Made by a program: the position numbers and the translations under genes. From Phycisphaerales bacterium (lineage in GTDB: Bacteria; Planctomycetota; Phycisphaerae; Phycisphaerales; UBA1924), in NCBI GenBank assembly GCA_017642965.1, contig JAEPOJ010000015.1, positions 16,621-80,620 of the forward strand: 64,000 nt of DNA, in the 5' to 3' direction. Below the pieces are notes generated by a model, which worked only from the letters and a program-made list of their open reading frames with translations, ran no database searches and was not told the DNA's origin. Within the stretch, counting starts at the first letter, position 1. The number at the start of each line of letters is the position of its first letter. This document shows positions 1 through 9,072 of this stretch, piece after piece.

Positions 1-1
1 C

Positions 2-268
2 ACGCATCTCCCCGGGAAGACGTACACGCTCAAGCCGCTCGTGTGCTCGAAGTGCGGGTACTCCTTGCAGGGGCTCACGCTCGATCGGGCTTCGGTGACT
101 TGCACCGAGTGCACGCACACACAGCCGATCATCACGTACGTGCCTGAGAATACCGGGATGATCGACAGGAATCATCCGGTCATCGGGCTCTTCGCGATCA
201 TCGGCATCATCGCAACGATCCTGTTCCTGCTGCTGATCTCACTCCCGATCCTCTTCGCGCTCCTGTAG
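2..268 (+). CDS. Zinc-ribbon membrane protein, 5'-truncated
   Basis: The reading frame is open to the left window edge, so the true start is outside; an internal GTG lies at 41. The visible part carries two CxxC pairs about 20 residues apart (CSKC and CTEC), typical of a rubredoxin-like zinc ribbon. A short linker follows, then one strongly hydrophobic segment covering the last ~27 residues, which ends just before the stop. It is probably a small tail-anchored membrane protein with a cytoplasmic zinc ribbon. The family is not recognised and no function is assigned. Confidence 0.6.
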   Translation, partial: THLPGKTYTLKPLVCSKCGYSLQGLTLDRASVTCTECTHTQPIITYVPENTGMIDRNHPVIGLFAIIGIIATILFLLLISLPILFALL

Positions 269-270
269 CG

Positions 271-298
271 AAAAAACACCCGCCGATCAGTCGGCGGG
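271..298 (-). terminator. Rho-independent terminator of the GH13 gene
   Basis: An 8-bp perfect stem (CCCGCCGA at 279-286, TCGGCGGG at 291-298) has a 4-nt loop. On the minus strand it is followed by TTTTTT, the complement of 271-276. It lies just past the stop of the minus-strand glycoside hydrolase gene. Confidence 0.85.
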
Positions 299-331
299 CG
301 ATGAGAGAGAATCCGAGATTGCAGGCCCTGC

Positions 332-2497
332 TCAGTCCTTCGACAGGATAATCACCGAGTACGGCCCGATCCCGACATTCGCGTTGTAGCTCATGCCGTC
401 CTTCGCGCCCCAGCTCGCGACCGTGTCGTAGCTGTACCAGTTTCCGAAGCCGGAGTCGTAGCCGCTCCAGTCGGAGTTGAAACGGACCTTCCACGTGCCG
501 CTGCTCGGGAACCCGATGTTGTAGCTCGAGTACCCCGTGCCGGAGAAGTTCGCGACAATGATCACATCATCGCCCGCGCCGCCGCTGTCCCAGCGGTGGA
601 AGGCGACGAGCTTGCTGGTGTCGTTCACGTGATGGACATTCACACCGTTGCCCTTGAGCCCGGCTGTCTTGCCGCCCGCGTTCTTTCGGAGCCCGATCAG
701 GTCCGTGTACAGGTCCACGATGCCCGAGTACGTCGTCGCTTTGCTGAAATCGAGCGGGTCGGTGTCCGCGAAGTACCCGTCCTCGAGGAACTCCTGCCCC
801 TGGAAGATCATCGGGATGCCCGGGCTGGTGAAGACCAGCGCTGCGCCCAGGGTAGAACGCTTCTTGCTGTACCAGCTGCTCGCGTTGCCCGGCCAGATCT
901 CCTCTGGAACCCGTGCGTGCCCGTTGGCGACCTCGTCATGGCTCTCGGTGTAGATCACCCGCTTGAGCCGATCACCGTTGTCGATCTTCGCAATCGCGTC
1001 CCGCACCTCGTACATGTCGCGGTTCGAGTCGGTCGATTCGATGATGTTGTCACGGATCGGGTGGACAAAGTCCGCGTCCCATTGCGAGTCAAACCCCGCC
1101 CCCCCGGCGCCGGTGGTCTTCGTGATGTAGTCGTTGTTCTGCAGATCTTCCGCGATCGAGATCTTCCATCCGGAGTTGGAGTCGATCTCGTTATTGATCC
1201 ACTGCATCAGCGACCATCCCTCGGCGATGCTGCCGCCGCCACCGTTATTCTGGGTGCGGATGTTGACCGTCGAGTCCCAGCGCAGCCCGTCGGTGTTGAA
1301 CTCATCGAGCCAGTACATCGCGTTGTCTCGCAGGTAGGCGCGGACCTCGCCGCGTCCGTAGTCCGGGCGGGTGTGTCCCCAAGGGGTCGGAGCACGCCAG
1401 TCCTGGAAGAAGTAGATCCCGCCGTAGCTGCCGGTGTACGACCCATCGAAACGCCACATATCCAGATCGCTCGGGCCGAGGTGGTTGTACACCACATCGA
1501 CGATGACCGCCATGCCGCGCTGGTGACACTCGTCAACGAAGTCTTTCACGTCTTCCGGATCGCCGTAGATGCTCTCGGGCGCGAACGGGTGCGCCGGGTT
1601 GTATCCCCATGAGAAATCGCCCGCGAACTCCGCGATGGGCAGCAGCTGCACCGCGGTGATCCCCATGTCCTCGAGGTGATCGAGCTTGGAGATCGCGCTC
1701 TGGAAGTTCCCGGGGTTTCCGCCCGGCGCGTCGTTGTAGGTCCCGATGTGCATCTCGTAGATAATCAGGTCCTGCCATCCGGGTGTGGAGAACGAGCTCC
1801 ACGAGTAGGAGTGGGGGGCGGTGATGATCGAGTTGCCCACGGAGTTGGTCACGTCCGTCGCGCGTGGGTCGTTCTTGTAGATCGTCCCATCGATGACGTA
1901 CTTGTACTCCTCGCCACGCAAATCGCCGGCCACATCCACCGACCACGTCCCCCCGACTTCACTCGCCAAGGGGTTCGCCGTGGCATCCCACGAGTTGAAC
2001 GATCCGGTTACGGTCACCGTGGTCGCATTCGGTGCCCACACGCGGAACGTCGTATCGCCAGAGTCCACCCACGCGCCCATGCCAGATTTGCTCGAGGCGA
2101 TCAGCGACGCGGTATGGGAGTAGTTGCTCCCGCCGTTATTGTCATAGATGTGCCCGCCCCAATCGTCGTACCCATGGAAGTAATACTCGATGGTGCTCCC
2201 AGGCGCATAGCTGGACGACGGCGTGTATTCCCAGACCGAGTTGCCCGAGTCGTTGCCGGCGTAGCTCATCGCGTGCGTGGTCCAAGACCCGCCGTTGATA
2301 CGGATGCCAACTTCCGCGTGCAGCCCGTAATAGTCCTGATTCATCAGGATGGTGAATGTTCCCGGGTTGCTGGCATCGTGGTGGGCGTACGAGCCGTACA
2401 CACCGATCCAGCTGGGGAATGCCATGACCTGGCTGCTGGTCGCGACGATCGCCGCGACGGAAAGCCACCCCGTTGCGTTCATGCGTGTTCCGAACAT
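332..2497 (-). CDS. Secreted GH13 alpha-glucan enzyme, branching-enzyme-like
   Basis: The ATG at 2497 is chosen because AAAGGA lies 6 nt upstream; a GTG 30 nt further out has no such site. The 721-residue product starts with a signal peptide ending near SSQVMA. An N-terminal starch-binding-like module (about 30-130) follows, then a CBM48/E-set domain (about 140-230) and a GH13 barrel. The four GH13 regions are visible: DVVYNH (334-339), GLRWDS with nucleophile Asp408, IAED with acid/base Glu450, and SHDE around 519-522. SHDE and the later FQGQEF resemble glycogen branching enzyme or trehalohydrolase more than alpha-amylase. Export is unusual for a branching enzyme, so it may remodel external alpha-glucan. 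Exact specificity is uncertain. Confidence 0.88.
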   Translation of the reverse strand: MFGTRMNATGWLSVAAIVATSSQVMAFPSWIGVYGSYAHHDASNPGTFTILMNQDYYGLHAEVGIRINGGSWTTHAMSYAGNDSGNSVWEYTPSSSYAPGSTIEYYFHGYDDWGGHIYDNNGGSNYSHTASLIASSKSGMGAWVDSGDTTFRVWAPNATTVTVTGSFNSWDATANPLASEVGGTWSVDVAGDLRGEEYKYVIDGTIYKNDPRATDVTNSVGNSIITAPHSYSWSSFSTPGWQDLIIYEMHIGTYNDAPGGNPGNFQSAISKLDHLEDMGITAVQLLPIAEFAGDFSWGYNPAHPFAPESIYGDPEDVKDFVDECHQRGMAVIVDVVYNHLGPSDLDMWRFDGSYTGSYGGIYFFQDWRAPTPWGHTRPDYGRGEVRAYLRDNAMYWLDEFNTDGLRWDSTVNIRTQNNGGGGSIAEGWSLMQWINNEIDSNSGWKISIAEDLQNNDYITKTTGAGGAGFDSQWDADFVHPIRDNIIESTDSNRDMYEVRDAIAKIDNGDRLKRVIYTESHDEVANGHARVPEEIWPGNASSWYSKKRSTLGAALVFTSPGIPMIFQGQEFLEDGYFADTDPLDFSKATTYSGIVDLYTDLIGLRKNAGGKTAGLKGNGVNVHHVNDTSKLVAFHRWDSGGAGDDVIIVANFSGTGYSSYNIGFPSSGTWKVRFNSDWSGYDSGFGNWYSYDTVASWGAKDGMSYNANVGIGPYSVIILSKD

Positions 2498-2716
2498 GCA
2501 AGTTCCTTTCTGTATGCGGTTCCTCACGTGCGCTCGGCACGATCCCCGAACCTACTTTCTGGATCTCGGGCGAGCAACAGGCAACGAAAGCACTTGCTAA
2601 AAAAGAGACGGGCTTGGCGGTTATGGAGTAAGTTCTTCAGCCACAGACATTTGCAGATGAATCATGGGCTGTGGACAGGCGTCATATATCACGAAAGAAA
2701 TTTCTATGTTGCATTC

Positions 2717-2743
2717 AAAAAGCCGCGCATCGGGTGCGCGGCT
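2717..2743 (-). terminator. Rho-independent terminator of the KamA-family gene
   Basis: The stem GCCGCGCA/TGCGCGGC (2722-2729, 2735-2742) with a 5-nt loop is followed on the minus strand by a T run (complement of 2717-2720). It ends the radical SAM gene and separates it from the GH13 gene promoter region. The remaining 2498-2716 shows no clear sigma-70 promoter or ORF. Confidence 0.8.
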
Positions 2744-2766
2744 CGCTCAAATGGCCCTGATCGAGC

Positions 2767-4089
2767 TTAAACCGAAACGCTCAGGTCCACCGTATCAAGG
2801 TCACGCTGGAAGAACGGCACGTCGTTCTCACTCAGCGGCTCAAGCTGGTCGAACCAAGTCGCCGTCGGGTCATACTTGGCGAAGAACGGCTGGCGCACGA
2901 GCTCGGGCTTTCGGGCCTGAAGGAACTCGAGCATGAACGCTTTCTCGCCCGCGATTTCGGTCACGCCGAGGATATGCACCTTGCCGGGATGGCAACTCAT
3001 GCTCGGGCCGCGAACCGTGCGAGCCGTGCCGGGCACCCGCTGATACGCGGCTCGGAAGATCTCCCAACAGCGTTCCAATGGCATCTCGAAGTAGTTCTTC
3101 GCGCCCGTGTCGCGCTCGACAAACATGTAGTACGGGATCATCCCGAGGCGTGTCCCCGTGATCCACATGTCTCGCCATGCCATCGGGTCGTCGTTCACAT
3201 GGCGGATGACCGGCGACTGCATCCGAATGTTCGCGCCGGTAGAGCGGATGCGCGAGATCGCGGTGCGTGCGATCTCCGGGTCGAACTCGACCGGGTGCGA
3301 GCAGTGCGCCATGAACGCCACCTGCTTGCCCGCGTCGACGATCCGTTCGAACAGACTCAGCATCTCGTCCGCGTCACCATCAGTGACGTATCGCTGGGGC
3401 CAGTAGGCGAGCGATTTGGATCCGATCCGGATCGTTCGGACGTGATCGATCTCGAGGAGCTGATCTACGTAACGCTCGAAGATCTTCGCCTTCATGACCA
3501 TCGGGTCGCCGCCCGTGAAGAGCACGTCCGTGATCTCGCGGTGGTTCGCCACATACTGACCGAGCTGGTCCGCTTCCTTGTTGGCGAACTTGAGCCCATC
3601 CATCCCCACGAACTGCGCCCATCGGAAGCAGAACGTGCAGTACGCGTGGCAGGTCTGCCCCTGGCTCGGGAAGAACAACGCGGTTTCGCGGTACTTGTGC
3701 TGCATCCCCGGGATGGGCTCCCCGTTGATGTGCGGGACATTGTGTGTCATCTGACCGGCCGGATGCGGGTTGAGCTCCATGCGGATCTCATTCACGATCG
3801 CGTTCATCTCTTCTTTGCCCGCCTCGCGTTCGATCGCGTCGCGGACTCGAGCGTACTGATCGTCCTCAAGCATCTCACACTGGGGGAAGGTCAGCTGGAA
3901 GATCGGGTCGTTGGGAACGCTGTCCCAGTCGATGAGCTCGTCCATCAGGTACGCGTTTGTTCTGAACGGGAGCACCCTCGCCACGGTTTCGACGGCCTCT
4001 CGAAGTTCAGAGTCCAGCTTCTCCCACTGGGGAACCTTGGAAACGTTCGAGAGTGTGATAGCGCGATAGCGTGGCTGGGTGTCAGTCAT
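2767..4089 (-). CDS. KamA-family radical SAM protein (lysine 2,3-aminomutase-like)
   Basis: The 440-residue protein has the radical SAM cluster motif CxxxCxxC at Cys147, Cys151 and Cys154, followed by a TGGDPM motif as in lysine 2,3-aminomutases. The start ATG has AGGAG 6 nt upstream. KamA enzymes use SAM, a 4Fe-4S cluster and PLP to shift an amino group from the alpha to the beta carbon. The glycine-rich PGGGGK PLP segment of classical KamA is not present; a CHPGKVHILG segment occupies the comparable C-terminal place. The substrate may therefore differ from lysine. It stands alone, with its own terminator and no lysine-fermentation genes nearby. Confidence 0.85.
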   Translation of the reverse strand: MTDTQPRYRAITLSNVSKVPQWEKLDSELREAVETVARVLPFRTNAYLMDELIDWDSVPNDPIFQLTFPQCEMLEDDQYARVRDAIEREAGKEEMNAIVNEIRMELNPHPAGQMTHNVPHINGEPIPGMQHKYRETALFFPSQGQTCHAYCTFCFRWAQFVGMDGLKFANKEADQLGQYVANHREITDVLFTGGDPMVMKAKIFERYVDQLLEIDHVRTIRIGSKSLAYWPQRYVTDGDADEMLSLFERIVDAGKQVAFMAHCSHPVEFDPEIARTAISRIRSTGANIRMQSPVIRHVNDDPMAWRDMWITGTRLGMIPYYMFVERDTGAKNYFEMPLERCWEIFRAAYQRVPGTARTVRGPSMSCHPGKVHILGVTEIAGEKAFMLEFLQARKPELVRQPFFAKYDPTATWFDQLEPLSENDVPFFQRDLDTVDLSVSV

Positions 4090-4161
4090 GCGAGCTCCTG
4101 CCGGAAGTTAGATCGTGTGTCAGTACCGGCTGGGAGTCTCAGCAGCGATGCGTGATTGCCG

Positions 4162-4181
4162 CCTCGCCCGACCGGGCGAGG
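4162..4181. terminator. GC-rich hairpin between polX and kamA-like gene
   Basis: The palindrome CCTCGCCCG/CGGGCGAGG in the 123-bp gap has no T run on either strand. It may be a terminator without a U-tract or simply a structured leader. The upstream region of the KamA-family gene must also lie in this gap. Confidence 0.3.
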
Positions 4182-4212
4182 ATTGTAGGCATGGCTCTTC
4201 GCGCCTGGCGTG

Positions 4213-6006
4213 CTATCGCTTGGACCGCAACCACTTGTGGAGTTTCTGCTTGCTCCATGTGTTGATGCACCGATCCTTGGTCAGCCATCCGCGTTGGCCG
4301 GTGAGCACGCCGAACCGGATGTTCCCATAATCATCCGCGTGGTGAACATCACAATCGATCGCAATCTTGCAGCCCGCTTCGACCGCAGCCCGGACATGGG
4401 TGTCACGAAGGTCCAGACGCATCCAATGGGAGTTGATTTCCAGCGCCACATCGTGCTCGATCGCAGCAGCGAAGATCTCGTTCAAGTCCGGCTCCAGCCC
4501 CGGGCGGCGTTCGATCAGCCGTCCAGTCGGGTGCCCGATGATGTGCACCAGCGGGTGCTCGATCGCCTTCAGCAAACGCTTGGTTGCCTGCTTGGGCTTG
4601 GCCCGCAGCCCGGCGTGCGGCGATGCAACCACCACGTCCAACTCGGCGAGCAGGTCGTCGTCGTAATCGAGCGCGCCATCGACGAGGATGTCCACCTCTG
4701 ATCCGGCGAGGATCGAGATCCCATTGGTCTGCTCGTCCGCTTCGCGGATGGCTTTAATGTGCTTGCGAAGCCGCTCGGGCTCGAGCCCTCCGGCGACAGC
4801 CGACGATTGCGAATGGTCCGTGATCGCGAGCGTATGAAACCCGCGCGACTTGGCGATCCCTGCAGATTCCTCGATCGACATCTTGCCGTCAGACGCGGTG
4901 GTGTGCGAATGCAACTCGGCCTTGATATCCTCGACCGAAATCAGGTCGGGCGTCTCCTCAAGGTCCAACTCGCCCCGGTCCTCTCGGATGGTGGGGGGGT
5001 AGTAGGGCACGCCGAGCTTGGTGTAGATCGCCTCTTCTGTCTTGCACGCGAGGGGCTTATCGCCCCGTTCCTGTGGTGGGGTTTTATCCGTGCCGTCGTC
5101 CTTGAACAGGCCATACTCGTTGAGCGTCATTCCCTGCTTGATCGCTCGTTCACGCAGGCGCACGTTGTGCTCCTTGGAACCCGTGAAGTACATGAGCGCT
5201 GCGCCCCACGCGGACTCGTCCACGATCCGCAGGTCCACCTGCACCGCGGTGTTGTCCTCAGCGCCCCACCGGCTCGACTCGTCCTCGATCGCGACGCGGA
5301 TCGAGGACTTCTTTTCCCCGCTCGCGAGCACCTTGATGACGCCCTTCGCGTGGGTGAACGCTTCGCGGGCGGCTTCCGGGTCGGAGGTGGCGATGAGGAT
5401 ATCGATATCGCCGATCGTCTCCTTGCCTCTTCGAAGCGAACCGGCGAACGCGCACTGCTTGGTGCCTTTCACGGCGCTCATCATCTCAACAAACCGGTCC
5501 GCGACGCCCTGGGCAATACCGATATGAAGACGCCCGCCGCTCTGGGCCATGAACTCGATCGACTCCTTGATGTTGTCGACCGTCTTCTGGCCCATCCGGG
5601 GCAGCTCGAGGATGCTCCCATCCTCGATGATATTGAGCAGGTCCTCGATCGATTCGACGTTCTTCTCGTCCCACATCAGCTTGACCGTTTTCGGGCCGAG
5701 CCCCGGGATCTCGAGCACCTCCATCAGCCCCTTGGGGATCTGATCGCGCAGCTCGTCATACTCGCTCATGTTCCCGTGCTGGGCCAGCTCGATCAGCTTG
5801 CTCGCGGTGCCTTTGCCAATTCCCTCAAGAGCGATCAATGCCTTCGTGTCCCCGTCGCTGGCGAGGGCCTCGATATCGGCGGTCGTATCCTTGAGCACCC
5901 GGGCTGCCTTCGCGTGCGCGTTGACACGGAACCGATCGCCGCCGAGCAGCTCGATCATCTGGGACATCTCGTTGAACATGGAAGACGCGGCTTTGGTGAA
6001 ACTCAT
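4213..6006 (-). CDS. polX: DNA polymerase X with PHP domain
   Basis: Bacterial PolX performs gap-filling and exonuclease reactions in base excision repair. The 597-residue product starts at ATG 6006, which matches the family N-terminus; a longer frame reaches 6126 but adds an Arg-rich non-homologous stretch. Helix-hairpin-helix motifs occur near 60-72, 100-110 and 136-146. The nucleotidyltransferase signature GS..RG....DID has Asp200 and Asp202, with a third Asp258 in VQVDLR. The PHP domain (about 362-597) keeps its metal ligands: His366, His368, Asp373, His398, Glu437, His464, His492, Asp553 and His555. All catalytic groups look intact. Confidence 0.95.
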   Translation of the reverse strand: MSFTKAASSMFNEMSQMIELLGGDRFRVNAHAKAARVLKDTTADIEALASDGDTKALIALEGIGKGTASKLIELAQHGNMSEYDELRDQIPKGLMEVLEIPGLGPKTVKLMWDEKNVESIEDLLNIIEDGSILELPRMGQKTVDNIKESIEFMAQSGGRLHIGIAQGVADRFVEMMSAVKGTKQCAFAGSLRRGKETIGDIDILIATSDPEAAREAFTHAKGVIKVLASGEKKSSIRVAIEDESSRWGAEDNTAVQVDLRIVDESAWGAALMYFTGSKEHNVRLRERAIKQGMTLNEYGLFKDDGTDKTPPQERGDKPLACKTEEAIYTKLGVPYYPPTIREDRGELDLEETPDLISVEDIKAELHSHTTASDGKMSIEESAGIAKSRGFHTLAITDHSQSSAVAGGLEPERLRKHIKAIREADEQTNGISILAGSEVDILVDGALDYDDDLLAELDVVVASPHAGLRAKPKQATKRLLKAIEHPLVHIIGHPTGRLIERRPGLEPDLNEIFAAAIEHDVALEINSHWMRLDLRDTHVRAAVEAGCKIAIDCDVHHADDYGNIRFGVLTGQRGWLTKDRCINTWSKQKLHKWLRSKR

Positions 6007-6103
6007 ACCAGAATCGTAGGAGCGGCCAGGCGTACGTCTCGTGGCACGCTGATTCGCCGCGCGGTTCCCTCGCCGCGGCCGAATCAGCAGCGCGAAGCGG
6101 GCG

Positions 6104-6625
6104 CTATGCAGCCGAGCTCGCCCCATCCGTCCTGGCGGGCTGGTTCGTCGTGCCCGACTGTGCCGTGCCGGCCTCAGTCTTTGGCTCGGAGAACTGATTC
6201 AGCTTTCGTGCCTTCGGGCGCGATTGCTCACGCTGCATACTCGGAGCTTCGATTCCAGAGTTTGGCTTATGCAGCTGCTGGACCGCTCGTGAAAGCTGCT
6301 CCACGCGATCCTCCTGGTCAGTGATGACCGACGACAACGCTTGGAGCAGATCTTTTACATCAGCTCGCCGGAGGGCGGCTTTACTGATCTCCGCACAATG
6401 CATGGGCCCCCGACCCGTGAGCAGCCAATCGCCCGAGACGCCGAACGCATCGCACAAGCGTGAAAGGAAGACGGCACTCGGAGCATGACCCTGCATATAG
6501 CGCCGGATGGTCTCCGGGTGCACGCCAGTCAGCCGCCCGAGCTCTCGATATGAGTACTGGCCACCGACCCGGTTCAGTCTGTCCTTGAGCTGCTCACAGA
6601 TCGTTTCGCTCTGTATCGTCGACAT
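6104..6625 (-). CDS. XRE-like helix-turn-helix regulator
   Basis: The start is ATG 6625, preceded by GGGGAG at good spacing; a TTG 24 nt upstream lacks one. The 173-residue protein has an N-terminal HTH fold. The segment YSYRELGRLTGVHPETIRRY (near 25-45) reads as helix 2, turn and recognition helix, followed by SAVFLSRLCDAFGVSGDWLLTG, as in Cro/CI repressors. A short coiled-coil-like heptad region and a low-complexity polar tail follow. It is probably a DNA-binding repressor, but its target is unknown. It sits 97 bp upstream of polX in the same direction and could regulate or be cotranscribed with it. Confidence 0.8.
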   Translation of the reverse strand: MSTIQSETICEQLKDRLNRVGGQYSYRELGRLTGVHPETIRRYMQGHAPSAVFLSRLCDAFGVSGDWLLTGRGPMHCAEISKAALRRADVKDLLQALSSVITDQEDRVEQLSRAVQQLHKPNSGIEAPSMQREQSRPKARKLNQFSEPKTEAGTAQSGTTNQPARTDGASSAA

Positions 6626-6963
6626 AAACTCAAACTCCCCGAAAAACAACGGACATGAAATAAGTGATTGCGGTCCGTTATCTCAGCATCGGTGAGCAGA
6701 AGGACCCAACTTGAGCAACGACCAAAATATAACATTGAGTTGCGATATGTTCCGTCAATGCATCACACTCTGGCAACAGATCGCAAGCGTGTGGCTACGG
6801 AAAACACACGATTTTACGCACAAAAACTAGGTGGATCACCCTAGGCCGCCGGCGTGGTCACCCCCAAAACAAGGTAATATTCGACATTCATACGAGAAGC
6901 TTCGAACGGCATACCCTGAAAGTGGGTGAGGAGTTTTGCTTAGGCCAACACGCGTAGCCAAGC
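6626..6963. other. 338-bp intergenic region, AT-rich, regulator promoter
   Basis: No credible ORF is seen. The stretch is clearly more AT-rich than its surroundings and lies upstream of the minus-strand HTH regulator, so it should hold that gene's promoter. At 6828-6845 there is an interrupted palindrome: CTAGGTG, a short centre, then CACCCTAG, with GGTG/CACC arms around GAT. It is a candidate operator, possibly for autoregulation. No terminator with a T run is seen after recG. Confidence 0.5.
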
Positions 6964-9072
6964 TCAACCAACATCACCAAGACCGAGCCACTGCCCGTGT
7001 GCTTTGAGCATGCGCCTGCGGACGAGCGCGTCCGTGGGTTCGAGCAGCTCGGGAGATCGAGCAATCCAATCCGCCGCGTCACGACGAGCCATCTGGAGCA
7101 ACTCAAGGTCACGCATCGGGTCCGCCACCCGGAATGGGGGCGCTCCGCTCTGGCGTGTACCAAAGACATCGCCCGCACCCCGGATCTCAAGGTCCCGCTC
7201 AGCGAGAACGAAGCCGGATGAGGTCTCAACCATGGCATTGAGTCGAGCCACGCCATCTTCTGTTTTGGGATTCCCGATCAGCACGCACACGCCGGGTTTC
7301 TCACCCCGCCCGACGCGCCCTCTCAGCTGGTGGAGCTGCGCAAGCCCGAACCGGTCCGCGTCTTCGATAATGATCATCGTGGCGTTCGGGACATCCACGC
7401 CCACCTCGATGACCGTGGTCGCGATCAGCGCGTCGATCTTGCCCCCTCGGAAACGGTGCATGATGTGCTCACGGGTATCGCGCTTGAGGCGCCCGTGGAG
7501 CGCCGCGATCTTGACATCGTGCAGTTCGCCGCCCTCCAGCTCCTTCTGAAGCGATCGCAGGTCGGTGACCTTGGTCTCCCCCTTCGTGCCCGGCTCGATC
7601 GCCGGGACCACGATAAACGCCTGATCCCCCTGCTTGATCTTGTCCTGAACCCAGCTGTAGACCGTCCTGCGCTGCTCCCGCGTCACCATCTTGGTCGTGA
7701 CGGGCTTGCGGCCCGGCGGGAGCTGATCGATTGTTGAGATATCCAGATCACCGAAGATGGTCAGGCCGATCGTCCGCGGGATCGGGGTCGCGGTCATCAC
7801 GATCACGTGGGGCGTCTCGCTCTCGTGCTCCTTGCCGCCCTTGACCCGCAGCTTTGCCCGCTGCTCAACCCCGAACCGGTGCTGCTCATCGATCACCACC
7901 AACGCCAGCGAGTGAAACTCGACTCGATCCGAGATCAACGCGTGCGTCCCGATGACCAAGTCCACCTCACCGGATGCAATCCGACGTAACGCCGACTCAC
8001 GATCCGTAGCAGGCATCGATCCCGTCAGCAGCTCAACGCGAACACTCGACCCTTTGAGCATCTCGGTGATGGACAGGAAATGCTGCTCGGCAAGCAGCTC
8101 CGTGGGGGCCATCAGGGCCGCCTGGTGCCCATGCGCAATCGCCAGAAGCATCGCGTCGAGCGCCACCGCCGTCTTACCCGAACCGACATCACCCTGAACG
8201 AGCCGATTCGTTGGGGTCGTGAGCGCGACATCCCGCGAGATCTCATCCACGACACGCTGCTGGGCCGCAGTGAGCGTGAACGGCATCCGACCCCGGATGC
8301 GCTCATCGATCTCCGGGGTCCGCTCCAGCGCCGGGGCGGTCAGGGTCCTGCGCAGGTGTGCCCGTTTCATGTGCACCCCGAGCTGGAGCATCAGCAGCTC
8401 GTCGTAAGCCAGCCGCCGACGGGCGGCTTTCACCTCGTCCTCGTGCTCCGGAGCGTGCATCATCCGATACGTCTCGCCCAGGCTCGGCAGCGCCCGTTCT
8501 TTGCGGAACTCGTCGCTCAGATGATCTTCAAGCTGCGAAATCGCCGGCTCGAGCACCGACTTCACGATCTCCCAGATCCGCTCGCTGCTCAGCCCCTCAG
8601 TCGCCGGGTACACCGGGCGATACGCATCGTCCTCGACGCCGCCCGGCGTTGTATCGTCATCGAGGACCGTGTACTGCGGATTCGCCATCTGCAGCCCGGG
8701 CCCAAACTTCGTCGCCTTGCCCTGCACACGCAGACGCATCCCCACGCGCAGCTTCTTCTGCAGGAACGCCTGATTGAAGAACACCAGGTCCAGCCGCCCA
8801 TCCCCATCGTGCAGGACCGCCTGGAAACGGGCCTTCCGCCCGAATCCCGAGACCTTGGTCGCGGTGATCTCCCCCTCCGCGGAGCTGATCACACCCGCCT
8901 GCAGATCCGCGATCCCCGCCTGCGCTCGGAGCCACTCGTGGCGGTGGGGCAGGTGCGCAAGCAGCTGCCCAACGTTCCGAACTCCAAGGATCTCGAGCTT
9001 CTGCGCATGCACTTCTCGCACGCCGGGGATGTGGTAGATCGGAGTGGTCAGCGAGGTAGACAACTGACTCAT
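6964..9072 (-). CDS. recG: ATP-dependent DNA helicase RecG
   Basis: RecG remodels stalled replication forks and Holliday junctions. The 702-residue protein has the usual family length. An N-terminal OB/wedge domain is followed by Walker A GDVGSGKT (294-301), DEQH box (395-398), MTATPIPRT, the TTVIEVGVDVPNAT motif and the RGRVGRG motif VI. The C-terminal RecG-type region is complete. Its start codon overlaps the stop of the upstream DUF971 gene by 4 bp (ATGA), indicating translational coupling. Confidence 0.97.
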   Translation of the reverse strand: MSQLSTSLTTPIYHIPGVREVHAQKLEILGVRNVGQLLAHLPHRHEWLRAQAGIADLQAGVISSAEGEITATKVSGFGRKARFQAVLHDGDGRLDLVFFNQAFLQKKLRVGMRLRVQGKATKFGPGLQMANPQYTVLDDDTTPGGVEDDAYRPVYPATEGLSSERIWEIVKSVLEPAISQLEDHLSDEFRKERALPSLGETYRMMHAPEHEDEVKAARRRLAYDELLMLQLGVHMKRAHLRRTLTAPALERTPEIDERIRGRMPFTLTAAQQRVVDEISRDVALTTPTNRLVQGDVGSGKTAVALDAMLLAIAHGHQAALMAPTELLAEQHFLSITEMLKGSSVRVELLTGSMPATDRESALRRIASGEVDLVIGTHALISDRVEFHSLALVVIDEQHRFGVEQRAKLRVKGGKEHESETPHVIVMTATPIPRTIGLTIFGDLDISTIDQLPPGRKPVTTKMVTREQRRTVYSWVQDKIKQGDQAFIVVPAIEPGTKGETKVTDLRSLQKELEGGELHDVKIAALHGRLKRDTREHIMHRFRGGKIDALIATTVIEVGVDVPNATMIIIEDADRFGLAQLHQLRGRVGRGEKPGVCVLIGNPKTEDGVARLNAMVETSSGFVLAERDLEIRGAGDVFGTRQSGAPPFRVADPMRDLELLQMARRDAADWIARSPELLEPTDALVRRRMLKAHGQWLGLGDVG

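Noticed and set aside
596..2770. Long plus-strand ORFs over the GH13 gene
   Set aside because: Shadows of a gene with clear GH13 motifs; composition is Arg/Val/His-biased.
4759..6324. 521-aa plus-strand ORF
   Set aside because: Fully antisense to polX, which has every catalytic motif. The long open frame is a GC-bias effect.
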